Part shown: positions 17,401 through 26,121 of the stretch, piece after piece
Position numbering within the stretch: the stretch's first letter is position 1
How the letters are laid out: every line of letters starts with the position of its first letter
Translations under genes and position numbers: made by a program
The notes under the pieces: generated by a model
What the model saw: the letters and a program-made list of their open reading frames with translations, nothing else
Database searches by the model: none
What the model was told of the DNA's origin: nothing
Origin: Cherax quadricarinatus
Lineage: Eukaryota > Arthropoda > Malacostraca > Decapoda > Parastacidae
Direction of reading: 5' to 3'
NCBI RefSeq assembly: GCF_038502225.1
Contig: NC_091292.1
Coordinates: 47,891,928 to 47,955,927, forward strand
Length of the DNA stretch: 64,000 nucleotides

Positions 17401-17656
17401 TGGGGGGTGCGCTTGTCCTTCCATTTGATCCTGGGTTATTCTGCTCTCCTTTTTCATTTCCTCCCATTTCTCCTTTCGTTTTTGAACTCTCTCTTTCATT
17501 GTCTTCCTTTCGTCCTGTGTTCTGTCTCGATCGAGGTACACACTCCGGAACTCCTGCTTGCCTCTCAGCCGTGCTTTCTCCTGCAGGATCATGGTTCGGG
17601 TTGATTCTGCCTTGAAAATTACTTTGAGAGGCCGATTCCTTTTCTTTGTGAACCAC
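14405..17656 (-). CDS. LINE family alpha ORF2: AP endonuclease and reverse transcriptase, intact
   Basis: An uninterrupted 1083-residue frame. The endonuclease runs from about residue 128 to 360: WYTNADGL, AVTETKL (acidic metal ligand), MYNPPQ, VMGDFNHREIDW and GASDHVV (Asp-His pair). A basic linker follows. The RT spans about residues 560-830: [32 protein letters not shown] and the catalytic FADD in SLFADDVKL. A thumb and C-terminal region (RPILEYAAPVWNPHL) completes it, with no RNase H. It nicks target DNA and reverse-transcribes LINE RNA from the nick. The first 127 residues overlap ORF1 and look unlike any domain, so the true start may be downstream. All catalytic motifs are intact, and the protein is almost identical to the copy at 40200-43070. 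Confidence 0.9.
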   Translation of the reverse strand: MVHKEKESASQSNFQGRINPNHDPAGESTAERQAGVPECVPRSRQNTGRKEDNERESSKTKGEMGGNEKGEQNNPGSNGRTSAPPRNTCRRTPATTPPRQLNNPNQPSHTDPSVSTPRTTVTVLEQKLKVWYTNADGLTNKHEEWQERINEKSPDIIAVTETKLMETITDAIFPPGYQIMRKDRRGRGGGGVALLVKNRWKFEKMEGIDETGERDYIAGTLQSGEHKVVIAVMYNPPQNCRRPREEYEESNRAMVDTLAEVARRAHSSRAKLLVMGDFNHREIDWENLEPHGGPETWRARMLDVVLENLMHQHVKDTTRVRGEDEPARLDLVFTLGSSDIEDIKYESPLGASDHVVLCFEYIVELQVERITGVEWEKPDYKRGDYIGLKNFLREVQWDRELAGKPVNEMMEYVTTKCKEAVERFIPKGNSNNGKTRTSPWFTRRCKEAKTKCNREWKKYRRQRTHENREISRRARNEYAQVRREAQRQYENDIASRIKTDPKLLYSHIRRKTTVKDQVIRLRTEGGELTRNDQEVCEELNRRFKEVFTVETGRAVGRQHRREHQEGIYQQVLDDIRTTEEEVKKLLSDLDTSKAMGPDNISPWVLREGAEMLCVPLTTIFNTSLETGQLPEKWKTANVVPIFKKGNRNEALNYRPVSLTCIVCKVMEKIIRRRVVEHLERNKIINENQHGFMEGKSCITNLLEFYDKVTEVRHEREGWVDCVFLDCRKAFDTVPHKRLVQKLEDQAHVKGRALQWIREYLTGRQQRVMVREEVSQWAPVTSGVPQGSVLGPVLFLIYVNDMMEGIDSEVSLFADDVKLMRRIKSDEDEAGLQRDLDRLDMWSSNWLLEFNPAKCKVMKIGEGQRRPQTEYRLGGQRLQTSLREKDLGVTITPSTSPEAHINQITAAAYGRLANLRIAFRYLNKESFKTLYTVYVRPILEYAAPVWNPHLVKHVKKLEKVQRFATRLVPELKGMSYEERLREIGLTTLEDRRVRGDMITTYKILRGIDKVDRDRMFQRGDTGTRGHNWKLKTQTSHRDVRKYFFSHRVVSKWNSLASEVVEAGTIHSFKKRYDKAQEAERERIQ

Positions 17657-18381
17657 CCAATTCTCCGAAAATTTGCCACCTGGGTCATGTCCCCCTCGCC
17701 TATCACCTTCATGATATCTTCAATCGCTTTTTTCTCCTCCTGCTTTCTTTCATCATAAGTTTCCCCTTTAGCTTCGTCTAGCCCATAGACAAACACGGAT
17801 CTCTCCCTTTCCACCTCCCACTGTGACTCCCATTGCATCCTCTGATGTGTTTTAGTTCCTTCCCGTGGAGTGTTCCTTCCTTCAGTCCCTTCCCTAGTTA
17901 TGGCCCCTATGCTTCTTGGTTTATCCTTCCTGCTCACCTGCTCCTGGCCCCCACAGGTATCTGGTAAGGTCCTTGCACATGTCCTAGTTCCTTCAATGTC
18001 TTCCAACCTCTCATTCTGTCCTAGTGTGCTCCCTGTCTTTGTTTTGGCCCCATGTGGGTTTGACAGGACCTCTGCATACAGTTTAGTTTCCATGCTTCCT
18101 TCAGACCTGTTGTCTGTGTTTGATGTAGCCATTGCCGATGCTACTTCTGTAATATCTTTGTCTCTGTGCTGTTTCAGATGTCTCAGCTCCTCTTCTAATC
18201 TCTCTATCTTGATTTCTGCTGCTGTGGCCTGTTGCTTCCACCTTCTGCATTCTGCTGCTAACCTCTCTTCCATCTTCCTTTCCAGCTCATCTAGTCTCCT
18301 TCCCCAGTCTTCCTCCCTTTTTTTGAGCTCTACCTCCCATTCCTCCCTCCCAGATTCGTCCTTGGAGCCCCTTGTCCTCAT
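17353..18381 (-). CDS. LINE family alpha ORF1: coiled-coil and RRM-like RNA-binding protein
   Basis: 342 residues. Residues about 10-75 are highly charged heptad-rich coiled coil (REEWEVELKKREEDW, then EEELRHLKQH). A hydrophilic middle follows. From about residue 190 there is a compact domain starting RSVFVYGLDEAKGETYDERK with VIFKAESTRTMILQEK, resembling the RRM/CTD part of LINE ORF1 proteins. It probably coats LINE RNA as an oligomer in the RNP. It differs from the SGNH-esterase ORF1 of family beta in this window. Its last 304 nt overlap the ORF2 frame, which lies in the -1 phase relative to ORF1. A diverged homologue of the C-terminal domain is at 48956-49348. Confidence 0.8.
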   Translation of the reverse strand: MRTRGSKDESGREEWEVELKKREEDWGRRLDELERKMEERLAAECRRWKQQATAAEIKIERLEEELRHLKQHRDKDITEVASAMATSNTDNRSEGSMETKLYAEVLSNPHGAKTKTGSTLGQNERLEDIEGTRTCARTLPDTCGGQEQVSRKDKPRSIGAITREGTEGRNTPREGTKTHQRMQWESQWEVERERSVFVYGLDEAKGETYDERKQEEKKAIEDIMKVIGEGDMTQVANFRRIGWFTKKRNRPLKVIFKAESTRTMILQEKARLRGKQEFRSVYLDRDRTQDERKTMKERVQKRKEKWEEMKKESRITQDQMEGQAHPPETPAEGLQPRHPQGN

Positions 18382-18660
18382 CCTGGTTAGGGGGAGGGGA
18401 ATAGATGGTTAGGAGGAGAGGGGATGGATGGTTGTGGGGGAGGGGGAGGATGGTTATTGGAGGGGTAGAGATAGTTGGGGGAGGGAGTTAGATGGTTTGG
18501 GGGAGAGAGGGGATGGATGGTTATGGGGGAGGGGGAGGATGGTTATTGGAGGGGGGAGGTTGTTGGGAGGGGGTTAGACGGTTTGGGGAGGGGTTAGGTG
18601 GTTTGGGGGAGGGGTAGGTGGCTATGGTGAGGTGGTTAGGGAAGGGGGGACGTGTTTGTG
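18382..18660. promoter_or_regulatory. G-rich duplicated 5' leader of alpha LINE copy A
   Basis: The plus strand has many runs of 4-6 G; the element's sense strand is C-rich. A block beginning GGGATGGATGGTT and running through GGGGGAGGGGGAGGATGG occurs at 18420 and again at 18510, an 89-90 bp offset, with further weaker repeats. It occupies the position of a LINE 5' UTR/internal promoter, and tandem monomers there recall repeated promoters of other LINEs. The regulatory role is inferred from position only. G-quadruplex folding is plausible on the antisense strand. Confidence 0.5.
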
Positions 18661-18663
18661 TTA

Positions 18664-18851
18664 GGTTTGGTTGGTGGAGGGTGTGTGGTATGTGTGTGGT
18701 GTGTGTGTGGTGTGTGCGGTGTGTGTGTGGTGTGTGTGGTGTATGGGTATGTGTGTGTATGTGTAATGTGCGTGTGTGTGTGTGCGTGTGTGTGTGTGCG
18801 TGTGTGTGTGTGTGTGGTGTGTGTGTGGTGTATGTGTGTGTGTTTGTGTGT

Positions 18852-18883
<32 letters not shown>

Positions 18884-19057
18884 CTACCCTTGTGTGCTTG
18901 TGTGTGAGGGAGGGAGGGGTATCCGTCGTGTAGGCACAAATTTAGTCTCATTTATCTTTCCCAATTATGCTACTATCTCTACTTATTGCCCTTTCTGGAT
19001 TTACGTGTGTGTTGAGAGAGGTGTCCTAAGTGTAATAACTGTGTAACACTGCCTGTG

Positions 19058-19099
<42 letters not shown>

Positions 19100-19137
19100 T
19101 GTGTGCGTGTGTGTGTATGTGTGCGTGTGCGTGTGTC
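18664..19137. repeat. GT-rich microsatellite tract
   Basis: Interrupted GT/GTGTGG runs at 18677-18893 and 19061-19137, separated by about 165 bp of other sequence with no gene. In the sense of the minus-strand alpha copy A this is an AC-rich tract flanking its 5' end. Confidence 0.93.
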
Positions 19138-19199
19138 TTGTGCGGTGTAATTACTGGCCGCAACTTCTTGTGACCTGACACAACCCTCCTGGGACCTAC

Positions 19200-19201
<2 letters not shown>

Positions 19202-19282
<81 letters not shown>
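19202..19282. repeat. (GT)n microsatellite at alpha LINE 3' end
   Basis: A pure GT run of about 40 units. It continues directly from the two 14-nt tail units (tactcacctatttg twice) of the minus-strand alpha copy B. Confidence 0.97.
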
Positions 19283-19285
<3 letters not shown>

Positions 19286-21989
19286 CACCTATTTGTACTC
19301 ACCTATTTGTGGTTGCAGGGGTCGAGTCCTAGCTCCTGGCCCCGCCTCTTCACCGGTTGCTACTAGGCCCTCTCTCTCCCCGCTCCATGAGCTTTATCAA
19401 ACCTCGTCTTAAAACTGTGTATGGTTCCTGCCTCCACTACGTCATTTTCTAGGCTATTCCACTGCCTTACAACTCTATGACTGAAGAAATACTTCCTACT
19501 ATCTCTCTGACTCATTTGTGTCTTCAACTTCCAATTGTGGCCTCTTGTTTCTGTGTCCCCTCCCTGGAACATCCTGTCTTTGTCCACCTTGTCTATTCCA
19601 CGCAGTATTTTATATGTCGTTATCATGTCTCCCCTGACCCTCCTGTCCTCCAGTGTCGTCAGGCCGATTTCCCTTAATCTTTCTTCATAGGACATTCCCC
19701 TTAGCTCTGGAACTAACCTTGTTGCAAACCTTTGTACTTTCTCTAGTTTCTTGACGTGCTTTATCAAGTGCGGGTTCCAAACAGGTGCTGCATACTCCAG
19801 TATGGGCCTGACATACACGGTGTACAGTGTCTTGAATGATTCCTTACTAAGGTATCGGAATGCTGTTCTCAGGTTTGCCAGGCGCCCATATGCTGCAGCA
19901 GTTATCTGATTGATGTGTGCTTCCGGAGACATGCTCGGTGTTATACTCACCCCAAGATCTTTCTCCTTGAGTGAGGTTTGCAGTCTTTGGCCACCTAGCC
20001 TATACTCTGTCTGTGGTCTTCTGTGCCCTTCCCCTATCTTCATGACTTTGCATTTGGCAGGATTAAATTCGAGAAGCCATTTGCTGGACCAGGTGTCCAG
20101 TCTGTCCAGGTCTCTTTGAAGTCCTGCCTGGTCCTCATCAGATTTAATTCTCCTCATTAACTTCACATCATCTGCAAACAGGGACACTTCTGAGTCTAAC
20201 CCTTCCGTCATGTCGTTCACATATACCAAAAATAGCACTGGTCCTAGGACCGACCCCTGTGGGACCCCGCTCGTCACAGGTGCCCACTGTGATACATCAT
20301 TACGTACCATGACTCGTTGTTGCCTCCCTGTCAGGTATTCTCTGATCCATTGCAGTGCCCTTCCTGTTATATGCGCCTGATGCTCTAGCTTCTGCACTAA
20401 TCTCTTGTGAGGAACTGTGTCAAAGGCCTTCTTGCAGTCCAAGAAGATGCAATCAACCCACCCCTCTCTCTCTTGTCTTACTTCTGTTATTTTATCATAA
20501 AACTCCAGAAGGTTTGTGACACAGGATTTGCCTTCCGTGAATCCGTGCTGGTTGGCATTTATACTCCTGTTCCGTTCCAGGTGCTCCACCACTCTCCTCC
20601 TGATAATCTTCTCCATAATTTTGCATACTATACACGTCAATGACACAGGTCTATAGTTTAGTGCCTCTTTTCTGTCTCCTTTTTTGAAAATGGGAACTAC
20701 ATTTGCCGTCTTCCATACCTCAGGTAGTTGCCCAGTTTCCAGGGATGTGTTGAAGATTGTGGTAAGTGGTACGCACAACATATCTGCTCCCTCTCTAAGG
20801 ACCCACGGGGAGATGTTGTCCGGTCCCATTGCCTTTGAGGTATCGATGTCCCTTAGCAGTTTCTTCACCTCCTCCTCATCTGTATGTATGTCGTCCAACA
20901 CTTGTTGGTGTATTCCTTGCTGGTGTCCCCATCTGGTCTGTCCCCCCAGAGTCCTTCCTGTCTCTACTGTAAATACTTCCTTAAATCTCGTGTTGAGCTC
21001 CTCACATACCTCTTGATCGTTTCTTGTGAGTTCTCCACCTTCTTTCCTCAGCCTTATCACCTGGTCCTTGACTGTTGTCTTCCTCCTAATGTGGCTATAC
21101 AGCAGTTTCGGGTCAGATTTGACTTTCGATGCTATGTCGTTTTCATACTGTCGCTGGGCCTCCCTCCTTATCTGTGCATACTCGTTTCTGGCTCTTCTAC
21201 TAATCTCCTTGTTTTCCTGGGTCCTATGCCTCCTGTACCTTTTCCATTCTCTGTTGCACTTAGTTTTTGCCTCCCTACACCTTCGGGTAAACCAAGGACT
21301 CGTTTTGGTCTTCCTATTATTTCTGTTTCCCTTGGGAACAAAACTTTCCTCTGCCTCCTTGCACTTTGTTGCCACATATTCCATCATCTCGTTTACTGAT
21401 TTTCCTACCATTTCTCTGTCCCACTGAACCTCCTGCAGGAAGTTTCTCATACCTGTGTAGTCCCCCCTTTTATAGTTTGGCCTGTCCCCTTCAGTTCCTG
21501 TTACCTTCTCCACTTGTAACTCTACTATATAGTCAAAACTCAGAACCACGTGATCGCTAGCTCCAAGGGGCCTCTCGTAAGTGATGTCCTCAATGTCTGA
21601 ACTGCTCAGGGTGAACACAAGATCCAGTCTTGCTGGCTCATCCTCCCCTCTCTCTCTGGTTGTGTCCCTGACATGTTGATGCATGAGGTTTTCAAGTACC
21701 ACATCCATCATCTTGGCTCTCCATGTTTCGGGACCCCCATGTGGCTCCAGGTTTTCCCAGTCGATCTCCCTGTGGTTGAAATCGCCCATTACCAGTAACT
21801 TTGCTCTGCTCGAGTGAGCTCTTCTTGCCACCTCAGCCAGTGTGTCCACCATCACCCTGTTGTTTTCTTCGTACTCCTCTCTTGGCCTCCTGCAGTTCTG
21901 TGGTGGGTTATACATCACTCCAATGACTACTTTATGTTCTCCGGACTGAATTGTACCTACAATGTAGTCTCTTTCTCCAATCATGTCCA

Positions 21990-21990
<1 letters not shown>
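19283..21990 (-). mobile_element. 5'-truncated LINE, family alpha (copy B)
   Basis: Carries the same 3' UTR, two 14-nt tail units and AC tail as copy A, but more diverged. The sequence stops at 21990 inside the endonuclease (the GERDYIVGT region), where an (AT)n run begins. It has no ORF1. Truncation at the 5' end is usual for target-primed insertion. Confidence 0.9.
19363..21990 (-). CDS. LINE family alpha ORF2, 5'-truncated
   Basis: An open frame of about 875 residues with no internal stop. It starts within the endonuclease after the first acidic motif and still has MYNPPQ, VMGDFNHREIDW and GASDHVV. The RT is complete ([45 protein letters not shown]). The frame runs on into the AT repeat, which supplies only Tyr-Ile codons and a chance Met. 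Without the endonuclease N-terminus it is not autonomous. Confidence 0.85.

Positions 21991-21992
<2 letters not shown>

Positions 21993-22060
<68 letters not shown>
21993..22060. repeat. (AT)n microsatellite
   Basis: A 68-bp AT run lying exactly between the 5' truncation point of alpha copy B and the 3' terminus of the RTE-like element at 22061. Confidence 0.97.
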
Positions 22061-22063
<3 letters not shown>

Positions 22064-22392
22064 ACAAGTCGGCCGTCTCCCACCGAGGCAGGGTGACCCA
22101 AAAAAGAAAGAAAATCCCCAAAAAGAAAATACTTTCATCATCATTCAACACTTTCACCTCACTCACACATAATCACTGTTTTTGCAGAGGTGCTCAGAAC
22201 ACAACAGTTTAGAAGCATATACGTATAAAGATACACAACATATCCCTCCAAACTGCTAATATCCCAAACCCCTCCTTTAGAGTGCAGGCATTGTACTTCC
22301 CATTTCCAGGACTCAAGTCCGGCTATATAAAAATAACCGGTTTCCCTGAATCCCTTCACTAAATATTACCCTGCTCACACTCCAACAGATCG

Positions 22393-24456
22393 TCAGGTCC
22401 CAAATACCATTCGTCTCCATTCACTCCTATCTAACACGCTCACGCACGCTTGCTGGAAGTCCAAGCCCCTCGCCCACAAAACCTCCTTTACCCCCTCCCT
22501 CCAACCTTTTCGAGGACGACCCCTACCCCGCCTTCCTTCCCCTACAGATTTATACGCTCTCCATGTCATTCTACTTTGATCCATTCTCTCTAAATGACCA
22601 AACCACCTCAACAACCCCTCTTCAGCCCTCTGACTAATACTTTTATTAACTCCACACCTTCTCCTAATTTCCACACTCCGAATTTTCTGCATAATATTTA
22701 CACCACACATTGCCCTTAGACAGGACATCTCCACTGCCTCCAACCGCCTCCTCGCTGCTGCATTCACAACCCAAGCTTCACACCCATATAAGAGTGTTGG
22801 TACTACTATACTTTCATACATTCCCTTCTTTGCCTCCATAGATAACGTTTTTTGTCTCCACATATACCTCAACGCACCACTCACCTTTTTTCCCTCATCA
22901 ATTCTATGATTAACCTCATCCTTCATAAATCCATCCGCCGACACGTCAACTCCCAAGTATCTGAAAACATTCACTTCTTCCATACTCCTCCTCCCCAATT
23001 TGATATCCAATTTTTCTTTATCTAAATCATTTGATACCCTCATCACCTTACTCTTTTCTATGTTCACTTTCAACTTTCTACCTTTACACACACTCCCAAA
23101 CTCATCCACTAACCTTTGCAATTTTTCTTTAGAATCTCCCATAAGCACAGTATCATCAGCAAAAAGCAACTGTGTCAATTCCCATTTTGTATTTGATTCC
23201 CCATAATTTAATCCCACCCCTCTCCCGAACACCCTAGCATTTACTTCTTTTACAACCCCATCTATAAATATATTAAACAACCATGGTGACATTACACATC
23301 CCTGTCTAAGACCTACTTTTACCGGGAAGTAGTCTCCCTCTCTTCTACACACCCTAACCTGAGCCTCACTATCCTCATAAAAACTCTTTACAGCATTTAG
23401 TAACTTACCACCTATTCCATATACTTGCAACATCTGCCACATTGCTCCCCTATCCACTCTATCATATGCCTTTTCTAAATCCATAAATGCAATAAAAACT
23501 TCCCTACCTTTATCTAAATACTGTTCACATATATGCTTCAATGTAAACACTTGATCTACACATCCCCTACCCACTCTGAAACCTCCTTGCTCATCCGCAA
23601 TCCTACATTCTGTCTTACCTCTAATTCTTTCAATTATAACCCTACCGTACACTTTTCCTGGTATACTCAGTAAACTTATTCCTCTATAATTTTTACAATC
23701 TCTTTTGTCCCCCTTCCCTTTATATAAAGGGACTATACATGCTCTCTGCCAATCCCTAGGTACCTTCCCCTCTTTCATACATTTATTAAACAAAAATACC
23801 AACCACTCCAACACTATATCCCCCCCTGCTTTTAACATTTCTGTCATGATCCCGTCAGTTCCAGCTGCTTTACCCCCTTTCATTCTACGTAATGCCTCAC
23901 GCACCTCCCCCACACTCACATCCTGCTCTTCTTCACTCCTAAAAGATGGTATACCTCCCTGGCCAGTGCATGAAATTACCGCCTCCCTTTCTTCGTCGAC
24001 ATTTAAAAGTTCCTCAAAATATTCTCGCCATCTACCCAAAACCTCCATCTCCCCATCTACTAACTCCCCTACTCTGTTTTTAACTGACAAATCCATTCGT
24101 TCCCTAGGCTTTCTTAACTTGTTTAACTCACTCCAAATTTTTTTCTTATTTTCATTAAAATTTCTTGACAGTGCCTCTCCCACTCTATCATCTGCTCTCC
24201 TTTTGCACTCTCTCACCACTCTCTTCACCTTTCTTTTACTCTCCATATACTCTACTCTTCTTATAACACTTCTGCTTTGTAAAAACCTCTCATAAGCTAA
24301 CTTTTTCTCTTTTATCACACCCTTTACTTCATCATTCCACCAATCACTCCTCTTTCCTCCTGCACCCACCCTCCTATAACCACAAACTTCTGCCCCACAT
24401 TCTAATACTGCATTTTTAAAACTATTCCAACCCTCTTCACCCCCCCCCCCCCCCAC
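22393..24456 (-). CDS. RTE-like LINE reverse transcriptase part
   Basis: 687 residues. Motifs in order: KNYRGISLLSIPGKVYGRVI, DEQGGFRVGRGCVDQVF, FIAFMDLEKAYDRVDRG, GLRQGCVMSPWLFNIF, the catalytic FADD in LLFADDTVLMGDS, then RYLGVDVSADG and a Cys-rich/basic C-terminus with RGRPRKGWREGV. These are the features of RTE-clade LINEs. The first residues (MGGGGG) come from the homopolymer and not from a true start; the natural protein continues from the endonuclease frame just upstream. Likely an intact RT apart from that break. Confidence 0.88.
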   Translation of the reverse strand: MGGGGGEEGWNSFKNAVLECGAEVCGYRRVGAGGKRSDWWNDEVKGVIKEKKLAYERFLQSRSVIRRVEYMESKRKVKRVVRECKRRADDRVGEALSRNFNENKKKIWSELNKLRKPRERMDLSVKNRVGELVDGEMEVLGRWREYFEELLNVDEEREAVISCTGQGGIPSFRSEEEQDVSVGEVREALRRMKGGKAAGTDGIMTEMLKAGGDIVLEWLVFLFNKCMKEGKVPRDWQRACIVPLYKGKGDKRDCKNYRGISLLSIPGKVYGRVIIERIRGKTECRIADEQGGFRVGRGCVDQVFTLKHICEQYLDKGREVFIAFMDLEKAYDRVDRGAMWQMLQVYGIGGKLLNAVKSFYEDSEAQVRVCRREGDYFPVKVGLRQGCVMSPWLFNIFIDGVVKEVNARVFGRGVGLNYGESNTKWELTQLLFADDTVLMGDSKEKLQRLVDEFGSVCKGRKLKVNIEKSKVMRVSNDLDKEKLDIKLGRRSMEEVNVFRYLGVDVSADGFMKDEVNHRIDEGKKVSGALRYMWRQKTLSMEAKKGMYESIVVPTLLYGCEAWVVNAAARRRLEAVEMSCLRAMCGVNIMQKIRSVEIRRRCGVNKSISQRAEEGLLRWFGHLERMDQSRMTWRAYKSVGEGRRGRGRPRKGWREGVKEVLWARGLDFQQACVSVLDRSEWRRMVFGT

Positions 24457-25324
24457 TACTCATACTTGCACCAGCCCACCTTTCTGCCAATAGTTGCTTA
24501 TATCTCACCCGAACTTCCTCCTCCCTTAGTTTATACACTTTCACCTCCCTCTTACTTGTTGTTGCCATTTTCCTCTTTTCCCATCTACCTCTTACTCTAA
24601 CTGTAGCTACAACTAAATAATGATCCGATATATCAGTTGCCCCTCTATAAACGTGTACATCCTGGAGCCTACCCATCAACCTTTTATCCACCAATACATA
24701 ATCTAACAAACTACTTTCATTACGTGCTATATCATACCTTGTATATTTATTTATCCTCTTTTTCATAAAATATGTATTACTTATTACCAAACCTCTTTCT
24801 ACACATAGCTCAATTAAAGGCTCCCCATTTTCATTTACCCCTGGCACCCCAAATTTACCTACTACTCCCTCCACAACATTTTTACCCACTTTAGCATTGA
24901 AATCCCCAACCACCATTACTCTCACACTTGGTTCAAAACTCCCCACGCATTCACTCAACATTTCCCAAAATCTCTCTCTCTCCTCTACACTTCTCTCTTC
25001 TCCAGGTGCATATACGCTTACTATAACCCACTTTTCACATCCAACCTTTATTTTACTCCACATAATCCTTGAATTAATACATTTATAGTCCCTCTTTTCC
25101 TGCCATAACTTATCCTTCAACATTATTGCTACTCCTTCTTTAGCTCTAACTCTATTTGAAACCCCTGACCTAATCCCATTTATTCCTCTCCACTGAAACT
25201 CTCCCACCCCCTTCAGCTTTGTTTCACTTAAAGCCAGGACATCCAGCTTCTTCTCATTCATAACATCCACAATCATCTCTTTCTTATCATTTGCACAACA
25301 TCCACGCACATTCAGACTTCCCAC
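24437..25324 (-). CDS. RTE-like LINE apurinic endonuclease part
   Basis: 295 residues of exonuclease-endonuclease-phosphatase fold: GSLNVRGCCANDKK, LSETKLKGVGEF, VSVYAPGEE, VVGDFNAKVGKN and TDISDHYLV. It makes the target nick for reverse transcription. It ends in poly-Gly from the G15 run; the neighbouring related ORF at 52131 reads straight through this point. The split is therefore a homopolymer indel, either real or from sequencing. Confidence 0.88.
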   Translation of the reverse strand: MGSLNVRGCCANDKKEMIVDVMNEKKLDVLALSETKLKGVGEFQWRGINGIRSGVSNRVRAKEGVAIMLKDKLWQEKRDYKCINSRIMWSKIKVGCEKWVIVSVYAPGEERSVEERERFWEMLSECVGSFEPSVRVMVVGDFNAKVGKNVVEGVVGKFGVPGVNENGEPLIELCVERGLVISNTYFMKKRINKYTRYDIARNESSLLDYVLVDKRLMGRLQDVHVYRGATDISDHYLVVATVRVRGRWEKRKMATTSKREVKVYKLREEEVRVRYKQLLAERWAGASMSSGGGGG

Positions 25325-25746
25325 TTTGACAATTTTCTTCTTCTTATTCTTTTTAGTAATTATTACAGGAAAAGGGGTTACTAGCCCATTGTTCCCGGCA
25401 TTTTAGTTGACTTTTACAACACGCATGGCTTACGGAGGAAAGATTCTTATTCCACTTCCCCATGGATATAAAAGGAAAAGTAATAAGACCAAGAACTATT
25501 AAGATAAAATCAAAGAAAACTCAGATGAGTGTGTATAAATAAACATGTACATGTATGTGTAGTGTGACCTAAGTGTAAGTAGAAGTAGCAAGACGTACCT
25601 GTAATCTTGCATATTTATGAGACAGACAAAAGACACCAGCAATCCTACCATCATGTAAAACAATTACAGGCTTTCGTTTTACACTCACTTGGCAGGACGG
25701 TAGTACCTCCCTGGGTGGTTGCTGTCTACCAACCTACTACCTATAT

Positions 25747-26120
25747 TTTTGTACCAAATGAACTTCAGAAAACTTGCTTAACCTTACTACAACAAGTGGA
25801 ATTTAATTTAGGCTAATCCAACTAAATATATTTCAGATAAGTTTTCGATAATTTAATAATAAAAAAACGCAATGAAATTTTTTTTTTCTTAAGTTCAGAA
25901 AACGTTTTGAGAAATTATCTCATTCAGAAGTTTTCATTTGTCTTGTTTGGCAAGAAGAGCATTGTTATTTAACCCAATATTACAAGTTTTACTTATTCGG
26001 CACGACATATATAACTCCTGCATTATAAAATACATTCCACTTCTTTTCAAGAGTCTTAACCTGCTAAATATACAAAACTTACTAAACATACAAAACTTAC
26101 CTACTAAATATACACTTATT
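25747..26120. repeat. AT-rich probable interspersed repeat
   Basis: AT-rich sequence with a T10 run and a 'ttcggcacgacatata' motif near 25999. It looks like a high-copy non-coding interspersed repeat; this rests on recollection of similar decapod DNA, with no second copy in the window. No coding potential seen. Confidence 0.35.
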
Positions 26121-26121
26121 A

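Larger units (their letters stand above)
14327..18660 (-). mobile_element. Near-complete non-LTR retrotransposon, family alpha (copy A)
   Basis: Sense order on the minus strand: a C-rich 5' leader (18660-18382), ORF1 (18381-17353), ORF2 with endonuclease and RT (17656-14405), a 78-bp 3' UTR, and a tail of two copies of a 14-nt unit ending GGTGAGTA (14354-14327), followed by (AC)n. There is no poly(A). This layout is typical of CR1/L2-type LINEs in the jockey superfamily; the exact clade is uncertain. Both ORFs are uninterrupted, so this copy may be young and autonomous. It lies in the host intron in antisense orientation, inserted into or next to a dead RTE copy. Confidence 0.88.
22061..25746 (-). 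mobile_element. Near full-length RTE-like LINE (copy C)
   Basis: Sense order: a 5' UTR (25746 to about 25325) beginning with a sequence also left at 9404-9427; endonuclease; RT; and a 3' UTR (22392-22061) ending ...GGGAGACGGCCGACTTGTTAA, then (AT)n. Inner 5' UTR landmarks (aatctttcctccgtaagcc, gccggg..caatgggctagtaacccc) recur at the 5' edge of the element at 52000. One protein is split in two frames at a 15-base homopolymer (24440-24454). It sits in the host intron in antisense orientation. Confidence 0.88.

Noticed and set aside
18618..19412. Cys-Val and Thr-His repeat frames
   Set aside because: Translation of (GT)n/(AC)n; the same applies to 39700-40357.
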